This document shows positions 1-11,494 of a DNA stretch of 63,338 nucleotides, one piece after another. Position numbers and translations under genes: made by a program. The notes under the pieces were generated by a model. It saw nothing but the letters and a program-made list of their open reading frames with translations, did no database searches and was not told where the DNA came from. Location of the stretch: NCBI GenBank assembly GCA_000277445.1, contig AJWJ01000074.1:1-63338 (forward strand). Direction: 5' to 3'. The DNA comes from Polysphondylium violaceum. Taxonomy: Eukaryota > Evosea > Eumycetozoa > Dictyosteliales > Dictyosteliaceae. How positions within the stretch are numbered: the stretch's first letter is position 1; every line of letters starts with the position of its first letter.

Positions 1-20
1 AATAAATAAATAAATAAATA

Positions 21-56
<36 letters not shown>

Positions 57-147
57 NTNTNTTTTTTTNNTTTTTGTAGAATAAGAATAATCATGAAATA
101 AATAAATTTAACATTATCAAACTTTCAAGACTATAGAATTAAATAAA
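1..147. repeat. AT microsatellites with ambiguous bases upstream of the F-box gene
   Basis: An (AATA)n run at about 1-27 passes into a (TA)n run at about 26-56. It is followed by N bases (57-70) embedded in a T run, then AT-rich leader sequence up to the ATG at 148. The Ns and mixed T/N calls show that the assembly is uncertain here. Nothing coding is visible. Confidence 0.9.
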
Positions 148-798
148 ATGAATAATAGTTTAAATATTCTAGATTTACCAAATGATATTTTAGAAAAAAT
201 CTTTATAAATCTAAATATCAATGATTGGTGTAAGTATTAAGCCATAGAATATTAAAAGCATTGAATACTAATCATATATCATAAAGATTCTTTTTCTCAA
301 ACATGCCAAGAAATAAAAAGTATAGGAAATTCAAATTTAATTTGGAGAAAATATTGTAAAAAAGAAATAGAGTTTAATCAAACAAAGTATAATGAGCTAT
401 CTCTTTCAAGCTATAAAACCTTTTTTTTCAAATATCTAGTAGAATTGCATTTCACTCCAAATATTTTAATATTTAACACAGTAGGTAAAAATGGTATGGT
501 CCAAAACTGACATGTTATTAATAAGTTTTTAAAAAATTAGAGTTTTCATTTGAAAATTAAACTACCTTTAAATAAACCAATGGAGGAATTATTAAAGATT
601 GTTAAAAAGAACATAGGACTTTGTAGACATAATTCAAACCATGGGCTATGTGATAAACATTGTAAAAATCTATCATGGCCAAAATATATTTTATCCAATA
701 GTAAAGGAATGATTTATGATAGATCTAAAACACCAAAAGAGATTGGGTTAAATGATAATGATACCATGATACTATCAAGTCGATTGATGGTATTTTAA
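148..798 (+). CDS. F-box protein with a C-terminal ubiquitin-like domain (3 exons, 177 aa)
   Basis: Exons are 148-229, 287-480 and 541-798. The introns (57 and 60 nt) have GT-AG ends and join in phase 1 and phase 0. Residues about 7-60 form an F-box: LDLPNDILEKIFINL, then SFSQTCQEIKSI and SNLIWRKYCKKE. Such boxes bind Skp1 and recruit the protein to SCF ubiquitin ligases. From about residue 88 the protein reads NILIFNTSFHLKIKLPLNKP and ends KEIGLNDNDTMILSSRLMVF, the start and end pattern of a ubiquitin-like fold. A Cys/His-rich insertion (CRHNSNHGLCDKHC) sits in the middle. No C-terminal Gly-Gly is present, so the fold would be an integral domain and not a conjugated modifier. The F-box call is firm; the Ubl call is by pattern only. 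Confidence 0.75.
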
Positions 799-914
799 AT
801 CAGACAACAGAAATTCAATATAATAATAAAAACATTTGTACAAATACAAAGTAAAAAAAGAATATATATATACATTCAAGAAAATATTTATTGTTGTGGT
901 TGTTATTATTATCA

Positions 915-3572
915 TTATTCTTGTTGTTGAGTAATAGCAGCAGCATTGGTATTTCTTCTTGGTCTCTTTGTGACAAGCTTACTATCAATTTCAAATATAT
1001 TATGACTTGTTGGAGTACTTAAAATAGTTTGTTGGGAATATAGTTCCTTTTGCCAATTTAAAAATCTTTGATTAACAATTCTAGTTATATTTGATCTATA
1101 TAAATTCAATTTGTTTGAAAAGCTTGATATTTTTGACAATACCTTTTTCTTATTTCCTGTGTTTATGGCTTTTTTTTTTGATTTTGATCGCAAAAATATT
1201 TGTGTAAAAAAAAAAAATAGAAAAAAAAAAAATGATTAGTATTTTATCTTTGCTTTTGGAGATTATTGTAAACAATTGACCAAACAAACAAATAATTACC
1301 TTTTTTAAAATATATGAAAATGCATCACATTTCTTTAATAATAACTTTTTGCATTTACTCTTTACTTCTAACCATGCAATAATCATTTTACAATTTAAAA
1401 TCTAAAAAAAGTAATTATTTAATTATAATCATTTGTGTTAGTTATTGATTGTTGCCAAGGGAATTAAAAGATATTAATACTTACTTCTTCTTTACTCATA
1501 CAACATCCAGAACAAATCCAATAGGAATAATCAGATTTATCAATTGGCTCCATAAGACAATCAGAGTGGAAATATGAACAGCAGGTGTCACAATTGATCA
1601 TACTGTTCTTGTTGCTAGACTTTTCACAAATTAAACATTTACGCAAGAGGTCTTCTCTAACCCTTCTTCCTTTGGCGAGTGGGGGGTGAGGTTTGGATGG
1701 AGTGGTTGTCAATGTTGAATCACATGCTTCATTTTGTGGCACTTGTTCATCAGCAGCAGCAATAGTGACATTTCTCTTTGCTTTCTTTCTCTTTGGAATG
1801 ATTTCAGTATCTTCATTATTGTTATTATTATTATTGCTTGGCATTTTAAAATTGGGAGACATGGGAGGAGTTGTAGTAGTGGTCGACGAGAGTACAAGGG
1901 TACCATTTTCAAGTTGTTCTACCAATCCGGCGAGTAGTGTGGCTTCTTCTTCATTGACCCAAAAGTTTGTTGCCAAAGGAGCACGAATAATGGTCATATT
2001 GCTCAAAAGTTTGTGCTCAGCCATTAATCTCTTTGGCAAAACATCTGGAAGACATCTCTCAATCTCTACAGTAATGGTATGATGCTGATTGGGTTTTGAA
2101 GATTGATAAGAACCCTCAAAATTCATTTCCACTCTTATAGGATCGGTAAGAGTACGACCAATTGCAGTTATACCTGCAAATTTACCACAAAGCCATATGT
2201 ATACCTTATCATCCTTTCGAATGTTATCTGAATGTTGTCTGACAACCCAGTTGATAACATCACCTTTCTTTAAGGTATTTAATTCAGCTTTTGCCTTTGG
2301 ATTTCCAGAAAATATCCACCAACGATAGTTTGTTTGACTTGGGAAACGATCTCTTCTTCCTCTTGCAACACCAATATTTAAGAGATCTTTTTTCTTATTT
2401 GACTCTTCACTTTCATTTGATGTAGGTGTTGTTGTTGTTGTTGTTGTTGTTATTGTTGTGGTTGTAGTCGTTGTTGTAGTTGTTGTAGCTTTAGTTGGTG
2501 TTGTTGTTATTTCAGCCGATGTTGATGGAGCTGTGGTGCTAAGAGCTCTTCTTTTATAAGATCTCTTTGGCTTTTCATTTTTATCAGGTCGTAAACGGGT
2601 CAAAGGAGGATTAGGATCGATTGGAAAATTACGAAATACTAAATACTTTGAAAGATTTTTACTATCTAAAAACTCTTTACATGATTCAATGGTTAAAGGA
2701 ATTGGTAAAGGAATTTTAACAATAGTAGTAGATGTTGGAGTGATAGTTAAAGTTTCATCTACTTTTTGAGTTTCCTTTTCTTTTATCTCAATATCCATTT
2801 GATTATCATTACCAACTTGTTGTTCTGTAGTAGGGGCAATTACAGCTTGAGGTTGATTTGAATTATTACCATTTACTACATCTTGAGTCTCTACAACCAC
2901 TTGCTCATTTTTCACATCAACATCAATGTCTTCTTTTTTCATAACATTTTCTTTCATTTCTACATCTTGTTGTTGATCTTCTTGTTTAATTAAAGCATTG
3001 ATATTTTCGTTGTTATTAACTTGTTCAACATCATCACTCTCTCTTTTTCTTTTTGGTGTACTTGAAGAATCTTGATTATTACTAGTATTTGGCAAAGAGG
3101 CATTATTACCACCGATATTATTAATTAATAGCGAAGTAAAACTCTTTTTCTTCCAAGAGGGAGTTGATTGTCCAGATGCATTGAGAGCTTCTTGTTGTTC
3201 AAAATCAGATAAAACCGAGAGAATGGGAGTATCAATCATTGCTTGAACGGCAAATGTTACACTTGATAAAATGATATCAATCTTTTTACTAAGAATAGAT
3301 TCAATGTCAAACTCTTCATCGGTGAAATCACCTTGAATTATATCACTGTAATCGTAAACCTCTGGCAAAGTAATTTGATTTGAATCTTCAAATAATCCTG
3401 CCGATGTTAAACACCCCAAACAAACATCACTGAGTCTTTTCAATGTGATAAATGGTTTGTTTATGGCAGACTGTGATAATTTATGTCCTTCTTTTGCAAT
3501 AATTCTTGCATTACAAAGATGTGAATCTGCTGATTCTTTTTCATCTCCGTTTGTTGTTGTTGTAGTAGATGA

Positions 3573-3634
<62 letters not shown>

Positions 3635-6600
3635 TATTTTCTATGGATCTATTTAAATCTATGGAACTTGATAATGATTGTGTATTATTGCTGTTACTAC
3701 TACTACTAAAACTAGTACTGTTATTCATTATAATTGATGATTTATATGGGCAATTTGATGAATGAAGTTGATTAAAGAGTAATGAATTTTGTAATGTAGT
3801 TAAACTATTGCTAGATGAAAAGAGTGATGGTGATCTTTTAAGTAAAGTTGGTGATTTTAATATTTCATTACTCTTCTTTAGTGTACTATTTTGGTTATTA
3901 TTATTATTACTATTGTTATTATCATCTGTAGTGGTGGTGGTTGTTAGTGTTGATGATAAAGTCTCAATGATTGGTGAAATAGTAGATGCCATAATAGGTG
4001 GTGTTGTTGATAACGATGAAATGATTGGTGATATAGTTGCAGCTGTAATAAGTGGTAATGGTGGCAATGGTGGCATAGCTGGAACAAGAGTTGTCGTTGT
4101 TGATAAAATAGGTGTTGTTGTACTTGACAATAATGTTGATTCAGCCAATAGAGTGTTTGGAACAACTGTTGTTGCTGTTGTGGATGCCAATGTACTATCA
4201 GTAAGAAGAGTAGTATTGATAGTTGAAAATGCAGGGGAAGGGGATGAAGTTGATGAAGATGTTGCCGATGATTCTGTTTGTTGTGGTTTCGATTCAAGAG
4301 TAGAGATAGTGTCATCATCATCATTATCATTTGTATTAATAATTGAAGATTCTCTTTCGAGTTTGGGTAACTCTGACAAGAATTGTAAATTTTCAGGTTG
4401 AGATTTCAGTTTAGTTTCTTGACAAGCTTCACAATCCCAATCATAGTCTGGTACTTCTAAAAGGGGATTAGGTAAACAAAATATATGATACCCTTTACTA
4501 CAAGTAGTACACAATACAATTGACTCTACTTTATCTTTACTTGAACACACTTCACATTTCTATTTGTTATAATGATGTTAATATAGGTTTCAAACTCAAC
4601 TAAACTAGAATAATAATACATACAACACAAGACATTAAAAAGCAATCTTTTGAACAGGTCCAAGAAGAAGAAGATGATGATAATGGTAAATCATCAAGAC
4701 ACTCGAGATGGAATGATTTGAGACAATTTGTACATGATATCAAAGTGTTTGATGATTTTCTAATCTTTTGTAAACTTCTATGTGATGTAAAACGTTTCGT
4801 GCAACAGTGTTCTAAAAAGCATGCATAGCAAATCTTGTCCCAATCTTGATTAATATCTTGAAGTTGTGAATAGAGTAATGACATTGTTGATGTGGTTGAT
4901 TGTGATAAATGATTATGATCATTACTGTTGTTGTTGCTATTACTATTGATAATTGATTGTGATGCTGTCAATAATAAATTTGATGAATTTGATAAAATAG
5001 GGGAAGAAAGCAATGATGATGTTGATGATGATGATAAACTATTGTTGTTGTTGTTATTATTATTAATTTGTTGTAATGATTTAATATAGATTTGACACAT
5101 TTGTGAAGGTGATTTAATTCCACATAATATTCTAGAGATTTCAATCCAATCAAATCCAAATATATAAATAAGTTCTTCGAATAGATTTGATTCTTCAGTG
5201 GTCCAATAGAGTGGATGAATGACCTTGGATACTTTTTGATATAAATTAACATTCAATGTATTTGGTACTGGGGCCACAATGGGTGTAGTGGGTGGTGATA
5301 CAATATGGGATGACGGGGATTTAATAGGTGTATTTGAATTTGATGTTGATGATCGAGTTATTCTATTTACAGTTGGTGTAGATGGTGATTGTTGGTGGTG
5401 ATGATGGTTGTTACTACTATGATAATAGCTACTATAGCTATTGTATTGATGATTGAGATTATGATTAGTGAGAGGACTATGTGAAATGTGGGTTAATAAA
5501 CCAGATTTATAAGTTGAATAAAACTTTCGATTGATGTTGATGTTGTAGGGGATGTAGGGAGTCACTTTTTGGAATGTAGGCGTTATGACCCCACCGTCTT
5601 TGAGCTTATCCTCGAGTGTCTTTCTCTTGCCATTTTCTAGGGTGCTGTCAATCTTTTTATCGAGACCGCGTAATGGATGGATGGTGTAGTAGAGTGTATC
5701 ATAGGGACCCTCTTCGGCCTCTGATTCGTTGTAATCCGAGGGAATAGGATTATTCACCATGATATTTGATCCGATGAATTCTTGTTCTTGCACTTGCTCT
5801 TTGGTCAACACCACTCTCTTTCTCGTGTTGGTTTCGAAAAACATACGATTCAGATTTGATTGATCAATCTTGTCACGCAATTGTCTATTGTATCCCTTCT
5901 CCATTTCCTCTAGTGTCTTTCTTTCTCTCAGACTCTTGAGGTAGTATCTCTCTTCGTCACTAGATGACTCGTCCTCTTCATCAAATATAAAACTATTGTT
6001 GTTGTTATTGTTTGCCCCTGTTGTTGCGTTGTCTATTGACTCTTCATTGTCGTCATTGTGATTGAGTACTGTTGTGTTTGGAAGATTTGGATCTGTGGAA
6101 GTTGATCTAATACTGTTTTTAAGCAACTTTGAACAAGACTGCTTTTTGCTAAAAAGGTTGACAAACAATTGAGATCCACCCAAGTTTTGTTGTTTCTTTT
6201 CAATTAAACCTAAATTGACTTTAGATTTTTTAGCTACACTATATCTCTTTGAGACTCTACTCTTTTTTTGATAATACTGTTTGTTGTGTTGATTGATCTG
6301 TTGTTGATTTTCAATTGAAACGACTTTGTTTTTAGGAATATGAATTCTTGGTATAATATTTAATGAAAAGTTGAATAATGGTATTTCTTCATTATTTGAT
6401 GTTGTTGATGTTGATGTTGATGTGGATGTTGATGTTGTAGGTGTCGTAGGTGTCGTAGATGTAGGAGCTGTGGTTGTTGATATGATTTGAGTTGTTTTAT
6501 CTATTATCTCCGTATCAACATTACTATTGTTGTCGTTGTCTAATGGTAAAGCTGATTCAGTTTGTGACTGTATTGGACGTTGTTTATCATCATCAGCATC

Positions 6601-6936
6601 ATCTTTGGATGTATATTGATCAACAGCAACACTGCTATTGACCATTAATATAGTTGATTTCTTTTGATCACCATCGCCCTGTGTAGTTTCTATTGATGGC
6701 GGCAAAGGGGAATCCAATGGTCCTGTGGTATCGTCCAATACTAATGCTGTGCTGCAATCTTTGGTATCTCTATATTTACTGCTCCCACTGCTACAAGCAC
6801 TACCACCATTTTCACTACTATCCACTCGCTCTTGTTCTACAGTACCCTGTTTACAATAAAATGCCTCCACTTGTTTTTTATCATCAACATCGTCATCATT
6901 ATTTATATCCCTGTAGATAATAGGTAAAGGATCCAT
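915..6936 (-). CDS. SANT-PHD-PHD-EVE-PHD chromatin protein (4 exons, about 1907 aa)
   Basis: Exons on the minus strand are 6936-4624, 4559-1485, 1401-1300 and about 1148-915. All junctions are GT-AG and phase 0; the last acceptor could also be 6 nt further in. Exon 2 supplies KCEVCSS, the first zinc ligands of a PHD finger, which shows that the exons belong together. Approximate order: low-complexity N-terminus; SANT/Myb-like helix bundle 577-625 (YWTTEESNLFEELIYIFGFD); Cys-rich PHD-like finger 704-765; PHD finger 772-820; Ser/Thr and poly-Asn linkers; EVE domain 1510-1660 (RWWIFSGNPKA, then GDVINWVVRQ, DKVYIWLCGKFAGITAIGR); basic stretch; PHD finger 1745-1795 (CLICEKSS ... YWICSGCC). The last 110 residues are basic with no recognised domain. 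PHD fingers read histone tails and EVE domains bind modified bases, so a nuclear chromatin reader is inferred. The usual start at 6936 is the first ATG; in-frame TTG codons lie just upstream. Confidence 0.85.
3573..3632 (-). repeat. (AAT)n trinucleotide repeat encoding poly-Asn in the PHD/EVE gene
   Basis: About twenty TTA units on the plus strand read as AAT codons on the coding strand, giving an uninterrupted Asn tract between the second PHD finger and the EVE domain. Pure codon runs like this are typical of dictyostelid genes and are likely to be length-polymorphic. Confidence 0.9.
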
Positions 6937-7406
6937 CAACAACAATATTATAGAATATCTCTAACAGTGCTGTCTGTAACTATGATGTGGACTATCGTGT
7001 AGTGCTCTGTGTTGATTGGGCTATAGCAGTACCGATATAGCTATGTCTGTGTATCTGTGTATCTGTGTGTGCGTGTGTATGCGTGCGTGTGTATGTGTAA
7101 ACTATCTATGATATAAATAGAAATATTAATATTGTTATTTACTTGATGAATGAACAACACCCCACATAAACACACAATGAACAGTCCCACTTATTTTTTT
7201 TTTTTTTTTTTAAAATTAATTTTTTTTAAAAAAAAAAATTTAAAAAAAAAAAATCATGGAGCGGGCGTGAATCTTCAAATAGAAAAACTCCAAAAATGAT
7301 ATATTATTCAAGTAATATTTATTACTCATCACCAACATTCATCAATAAAAATTACAGTCTAATTTCAGAACCTTTATTTCACTAAATTAAATTAACAACT
7401 GACAAA
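6937..7406. other. Intergenic: promoter side of the PHD/EVE gene, 3' side of the repeat protein
   Basis: GT-rich microsatellite-like sequence at about 7040-7100 (TGTGTATCTGTGTGTGCGTG type), followed by a long T run and A runs at about 7193-7250. No ORF or RNA gene is visible. The T tract fits the oligo-dT found near dictyostelid transcription starts. Confidence 0.6.
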
Positions 7407-8516
7407 CTAATGATGTAAATTAATATATTTAGCTATTTTTTTCAATTTGTCTCGATGACTTGAATTTTGAACAAAATCCTCTAAATGATAATGAGCTATT
7501 ATTTGATCAGCTTGATCTTCGGTGATCTGATAGAAATTCCTTTGATCAGCAGGTAAAAATGGAGGTGGGATATTATTTTCATCACGAATTGGGATAAGAT
7601 CTTCACCGCCCATTGCATTTATAGCTCTTGCTCTTTGATTGAAACTTAATGAGCAAAGATGATTGTTCAAAGGAACCAAAGCACTATTAATAGCAATAGA
7701 AATAGTTTCTTTTATATTATTATTTAATGAATTGATTGCATTATCCAACGAAGTATTTAAATTATTAATTGCAGTATTAATTGAATTATTTATGTTGTTT
7801 TTGGATACTGTATTTATATTATTAACTGCAGTCTCCATAGAAGTATTTATATTATTATTTAATGAATTGATTGCTTTATCAAACGAAGTATTTAAATTAT
7901 TGATTGCAATATCATTTGAATTATTTATGTTGTTATTGGATACTGAATTTATTTTATTAACTGCAGTCTCCATAGAAGTATTTATATTATTAACTGCAGT
8001 CTCCATAGAGGTATTTATATTATTATTTAATGAATTGATTGCATTCTCCAACGAAGTATTTAAATTATTAATTGCAGTATCAATTGGATTATTTATGTTG
8101 CTATTTAATGTACTGATTGCTGTATTGATTTTTTGATTCATTGCATTGGTAGTGGTATTTATATTCTCATTCATGTTATCAATAGTTTGACGAATATCCT
8201 CTATACTTGGTGCAACAGCTCTTTGAGCAATTTCATTGTAAAAAGGTATTGTGTACATAAAAGTATAGGAATACCAATCAGGAATACCACCAGAGTTTTG
8301 TAATGTTTTAAATTCCCACACCAACAAAGATTTTAATTCATCAAGTGAAATGAAATGGTTTCTGTATTCTTGAGGAATACTTTTGACAGATGAAACATAA
8401 GTGATTGCGTTAAATACATCTAAAGCAGTGGGATGAAAAGCATTTTCTTGAGGGGGAGGAGGGGGAATCAAATCATTTAACATGGGGGATAAATGTGGGA
8501 ATGGATTAAAATTCAT
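7407..8516 (-). CDS. Coiled-coil repeat protein with possible Mug135-like C-terminal domain (369 aa)
   Basis: A single exon; the ATG at 8516 is preferred over an in-frame upstream TTG. The N-terminus is Pro-rich (DLIPPPPPQENAF), followed by a globular stretch to about residue 120. Residues about 120-290 are near-repeats built from INNLNTSLENA, INSLNNNINTS and METAVNNINTS type units with 11- and 15-residue spacing, which predict a long alpha-helical coiled coil. The DNA repeats are also visible (for example GAAGTATTTATATTATT recurring at 7840-8030). The C-terminal 75 residues contain RARAINAMGG, LIPIR, NNIPPPF and a KLKKIAKYINL tail, which resembles the C-terminal module of fungal Mug135-like proteins. 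That assignment comes from pattern memory and is uncertain. Function unknown. Confidence 0.7.
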   Translation of the reverse strand: MNFNPFPHLSPMLNDLIPPPPPQENAFHPTALDVFNAITYVSSVKSIPQEYRNHFISLDELKSLLVWEFKTLQNSGGIPDWYSYTFMYTIPFYNEIAQRAVAPSIEDIRQTIDNMNENINTTTNAMNQKINTAISTLNSNINNPIDTAINNLNTSLENAINSLNNNINTSMETAVNNINTSMETAVNKINSVSNNNINNSNDIAINNLNTSFDKAINSLNNNINTSMETAVNNINTVSKNNINNSINTAINNLNTSLDNAINSLNNNIKETISIAINSALVPLNNHLCSLSFNQRARAINAMGGEDLIPIRDENNIPPPFLPADQRNFYQITEDQADQIIAHYHLEDFVQNSSHRDKLKKIAKYINLHH

Positions 8517-10491
8517 GTTATATATCAAATAATTTAAAACAAAGATAAAAGAGTTAAAGAGATAATAAAAAAGAAAAAAATGAGTAAATAGTGTAAAATT
8601 TATTATTTATATTCATCTTTTTAGATAGAAAATTTAAATTTCATTTTTTAACTTTAATATGTTAATTTTTTGGCGCAGGGGTAAAATGACTGTCCTGTGT
8701 TAACATCCGTTAAATTTGTATAAAAGAGCAAGTCCATATGAGCACCTTTCAAAGGTTTATTGTTCTTTAAATTTAGTTATAAAAATGACTCGTTAAGAAA
8801 AAAACTTACCTATTCTTATTTAAACTCTATTCTATTATACTAATATTTATTTTGTTTTTATATCTATGGGGTAAAGTATTTTAGGGATGAATTCAATGTG
8901 GACTATCTCTGGAATGAAAACAACAAAACTTGTGTTTTTTTTTTTTTTTCTTTTTTTTTTCAAAACCATTCTATTACCATACATGATTCAATAGAGAAGA
9001 TTTAAAAACTAAGAGAAAATTGAAAAAAAAGGTACTTTTTTTTTGTTGTTTCTATTTCTACATAGGAGTAGGAGTATTTTGTTTTGCATAGAGTGTATGA
9101 CCAAACACTGACAAGAAAGTCATTGTCGACCTATAGAACAGAAAACCCGCGCTATAGATTCTCATTTCCTGCTAATTAGTGATCAATTGTTATATGCACT
9201 TTATCTATTTGAGTTCTCTTCATAGAAAATCACAGCCCTCATAGTAATAAATTTTGTGCTAAAAACTCTTGCAACACAATGATTTTTTTTTTGTGCGAAT
9301 CGGCCAGAGGGAGTAGTTTGGGCAATTTTTCAAAAAAAAAAAGTAAAAAAAAAAGTAAAAAATAAAAAGTAAAAAAATACAAAAGAGGAGCATCGGAACC
9401 TCGGTTCATGCGCCAAAAGGAAAAAAAATGAAAAATGAAAAAAAAACATGTGATGTGAGAAATTGATTTGAACCCAAAAAGGAGAGAAATATCTTTTGGT
9501 GTAATTTAGGGGTATTTCCCAAAAAATGCTTCAGGAGCCCATTATAAACAAATGAAAATTTCATAAATTCTAGAACAATTGGATATGGGCATTGGTTGCA
9601 GTTTATATGAACATAATAAAGAGTTTTTTTCTCATTTCTAATACCTCCCCATTCCTAATAAATTGATTTTGTTTCTCAATAATAATAGTATTAATAGTAA
9701 TAGTAATAATAACAAACTATTCACATAAGTGACCTAATTTAAATATAGTCACACTCTCCTCTAATAGTAGTGGTTGTTTTGTTTTCATTTTGGTGTGTCT
9801 AAATTGAATATCCTCACCCCCCATTAAACACATAATTCACACACACGCGCCCCATTAATAGATTTAAAAATAGCTCCACACCCCCCTTTCTCCACATTTG
9901 TGTTTATTAATTATTATTATATTATTTATTTTTTTTAATTAATGATTATAGTGTTTTTCAAATTGAGTATACACATTTTAAAATTTACTCACACATTATC
10001 CAATTTTGAAATTTCCAGTAGATAAAATTGTCAAGAGATACACATACAAACTAGGATAGATTCAATAGAAAAAACGATTTACATATTTACACAATTAGCA
10101 CACACCACTCTCTAATAATCTATAGAGAGATAAGCTATTTTTTTTTTTTATATAGTATAACACACACCCACATACACACACTCAAAAGACATTTATTTGT
10201 ATTCTTTCTTTTTTGCCTTTTTAATTATTTAATTATTTAAATAATTAATTGTTTTGTTTATTTGTATCGGTGTAGTCAGTCTGTCAGTCGTATAGTATTA
10301 GTAGTAATCGTGTAGTAATAACAATTACCCATTCATTCAATTACAACAAATAGTATTTATCATATAGTAGACTAAAGATTATACTACAAGATATTTTCCA
10401 TAACACACAAATAGTAGTACTTGTTGTTTTGCGCTACACAATCAATCATCACATTCTTTTTGCTGCCTTTTTGTAGAATAAACACAACACA
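8517..10491. other. 2-kb non-coding region between divergent genes
   Basis: It separates the head-to-head repeat-protein and CBM20 genes. Most of it is AT-rich with T, A and CA runs. Less AT-rich patches lie at about 8670-8770 (GGCGCAGGGGTAAAATGACTG), 9115-9180, 9295-9330 (GCGAATCGGCCAGAGGGAG) and 9385-9415. A TATA-like GTATAAAAGAG is at about 8718. No ORF of note and no tRNA fold is seen. The length suggests complex regulation of the CBM20 gene. Confidence 0.55.
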
Positions 10492-11151
10492 ATGTTTAGA
10501 TGTTCATCCACATCCTTGTTATATGGCAATCACGTCACATTTACCATCGTCTACAACACACAACCGGGTGAAATCTTGTATTTGGCGGGATCACACCCAC
10601 AAATTGGGTGGGATGTGAATAAAGCCAAAAGAATGACATGGAATGTCGGCAATATATGGGATATAAAGGTTGGATTCCCCTCAGTGGATGGCATCTATGT
10701 GCAATACAAATACTTTGTCTACAACGAATACAGCCGTTCCTACCGTTGGGAAAACATAGAGAATAGAGAGATTATCATCAACGACGATGGCATGATTATC
10801 GAGGACCAATGGGAAGTAAAGAGAACACTCGAAGAGCAAGTGGACGACTCGACCAGCATCGCCTCCTCGAGCATTGTCAATGGTGTCGGCAACACCAGCG
10901 ACCTCGATATCTGCGACGACGACATGGACGTGTCATCGACAGCCAACAACAGCACACACAACAGTTTTACATCGACCTCTATTCTCTCGAGTAAAGTCAA
11001 CAGCAACACACCATTTCTATATGACATTGAATCCCCCCGATCTAGCCTGGCATCCTCTGCCTCGTCGCACTGCAACAATCAAAACAATGCAATCACACCC
11101 TCCTCCTCTTTTGAATCCAGAGTTCAATTTCCAATTACCTTGTTGGAATAA
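10492..11151 (+). CDS. CBM20 starch-binding domain protein (219 aa)
   Basis: An intronless ORF starting at the first ATG after a long untranslated stretch. Residues about 12-105 fit a CBM20 beta-sandwich: VTFTIVYNTQPGEILYLAG, then HPQIGWDVNKA, IWDIKVGFP, YVQYKYFVYN and YRWENIENRE. The conserved tryptophans that contact alpha-glucans in this family are present. No signal peptide or catalytic domain follows; the rest is a Ser/Thr/Asn-rich tail with acidic patches, so it is probably a cytosolic glycogen-binding or scaffold protein. Codon use is clearly GC-richer than its neighbours (GACGACGACATGGACGTG type), which suggests high expression. Domain identity is confident; the biological role is inferred. 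Confidence 0.85.
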   Translation: MFRCSSTSLLYGNHVTFTIVYNTQPGEILYLAGSHPQIGWDVNKAKRMTWNVGNIWDIKVGFPSVDGIYVQYKYFVYNEYSRSYRWENIENREIIINDDGMIIEDQWEVKRTLEEQVDDSTSIASSSIVNGVGNTSDLDICDDDMDVSSTANNSTHNSFTSTSILSSKVNSNTPFLYDIESPRSSLASSASSHCNNQNNAITPSSSFESRVQFPITLLE

Positions 11152-11494
11152 CAATTTAAAAAATTACTACATTGGTATACATATAAATTTTAAATTTTTG
11201 TAAAATAAAAAAAGACCCTTTAGAAAAGAAACCTTTTGTTCTCTGTTTTGTCCAGAAAATGGAAAAGAATATGAATACAATAATTATTTTTTTTTGATTT
11301 TTTTTATTAAAATTTTCAAAACTTAAAGAATTGGGATATTTTTATGGTTTGCACACCACAGACAACTAAGAGTAAAATGAATTAATTTGTAGTAATAGTA
11401 GTAATAATAGTGTTGATACAGATAGATAAATAATAAATAATACATTGTATATAATATTATATACCCAATAAATAAGGGAGATAAACTATTTAGA
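11152..11494. other. Intergenic, AT-rich
   Basis: Contains a possible polyadenylation context (AAAATAAAAAAAG near 11200), a T run near 11290 and ATAGTA-type repeats. Nothing coding is seen. Confidence 0.5.

Noticed and set aside
3445-4401. Long plus-strand ORFs of poly-Leu and poly-Val over the PHD/EVE gene
   Set aside because: They are antisense shadows of Asn, Thr and Ser codon repeats.
8600-9560. tRNA or class I small RNA in the 2-kb non-coding region
   Set aside because: I found no B-box-like GGTTCGAATCC sequence, no cloverleaf pairing and no CCTTACAGCAA 3' motif. The GC patches alone are not evidence.
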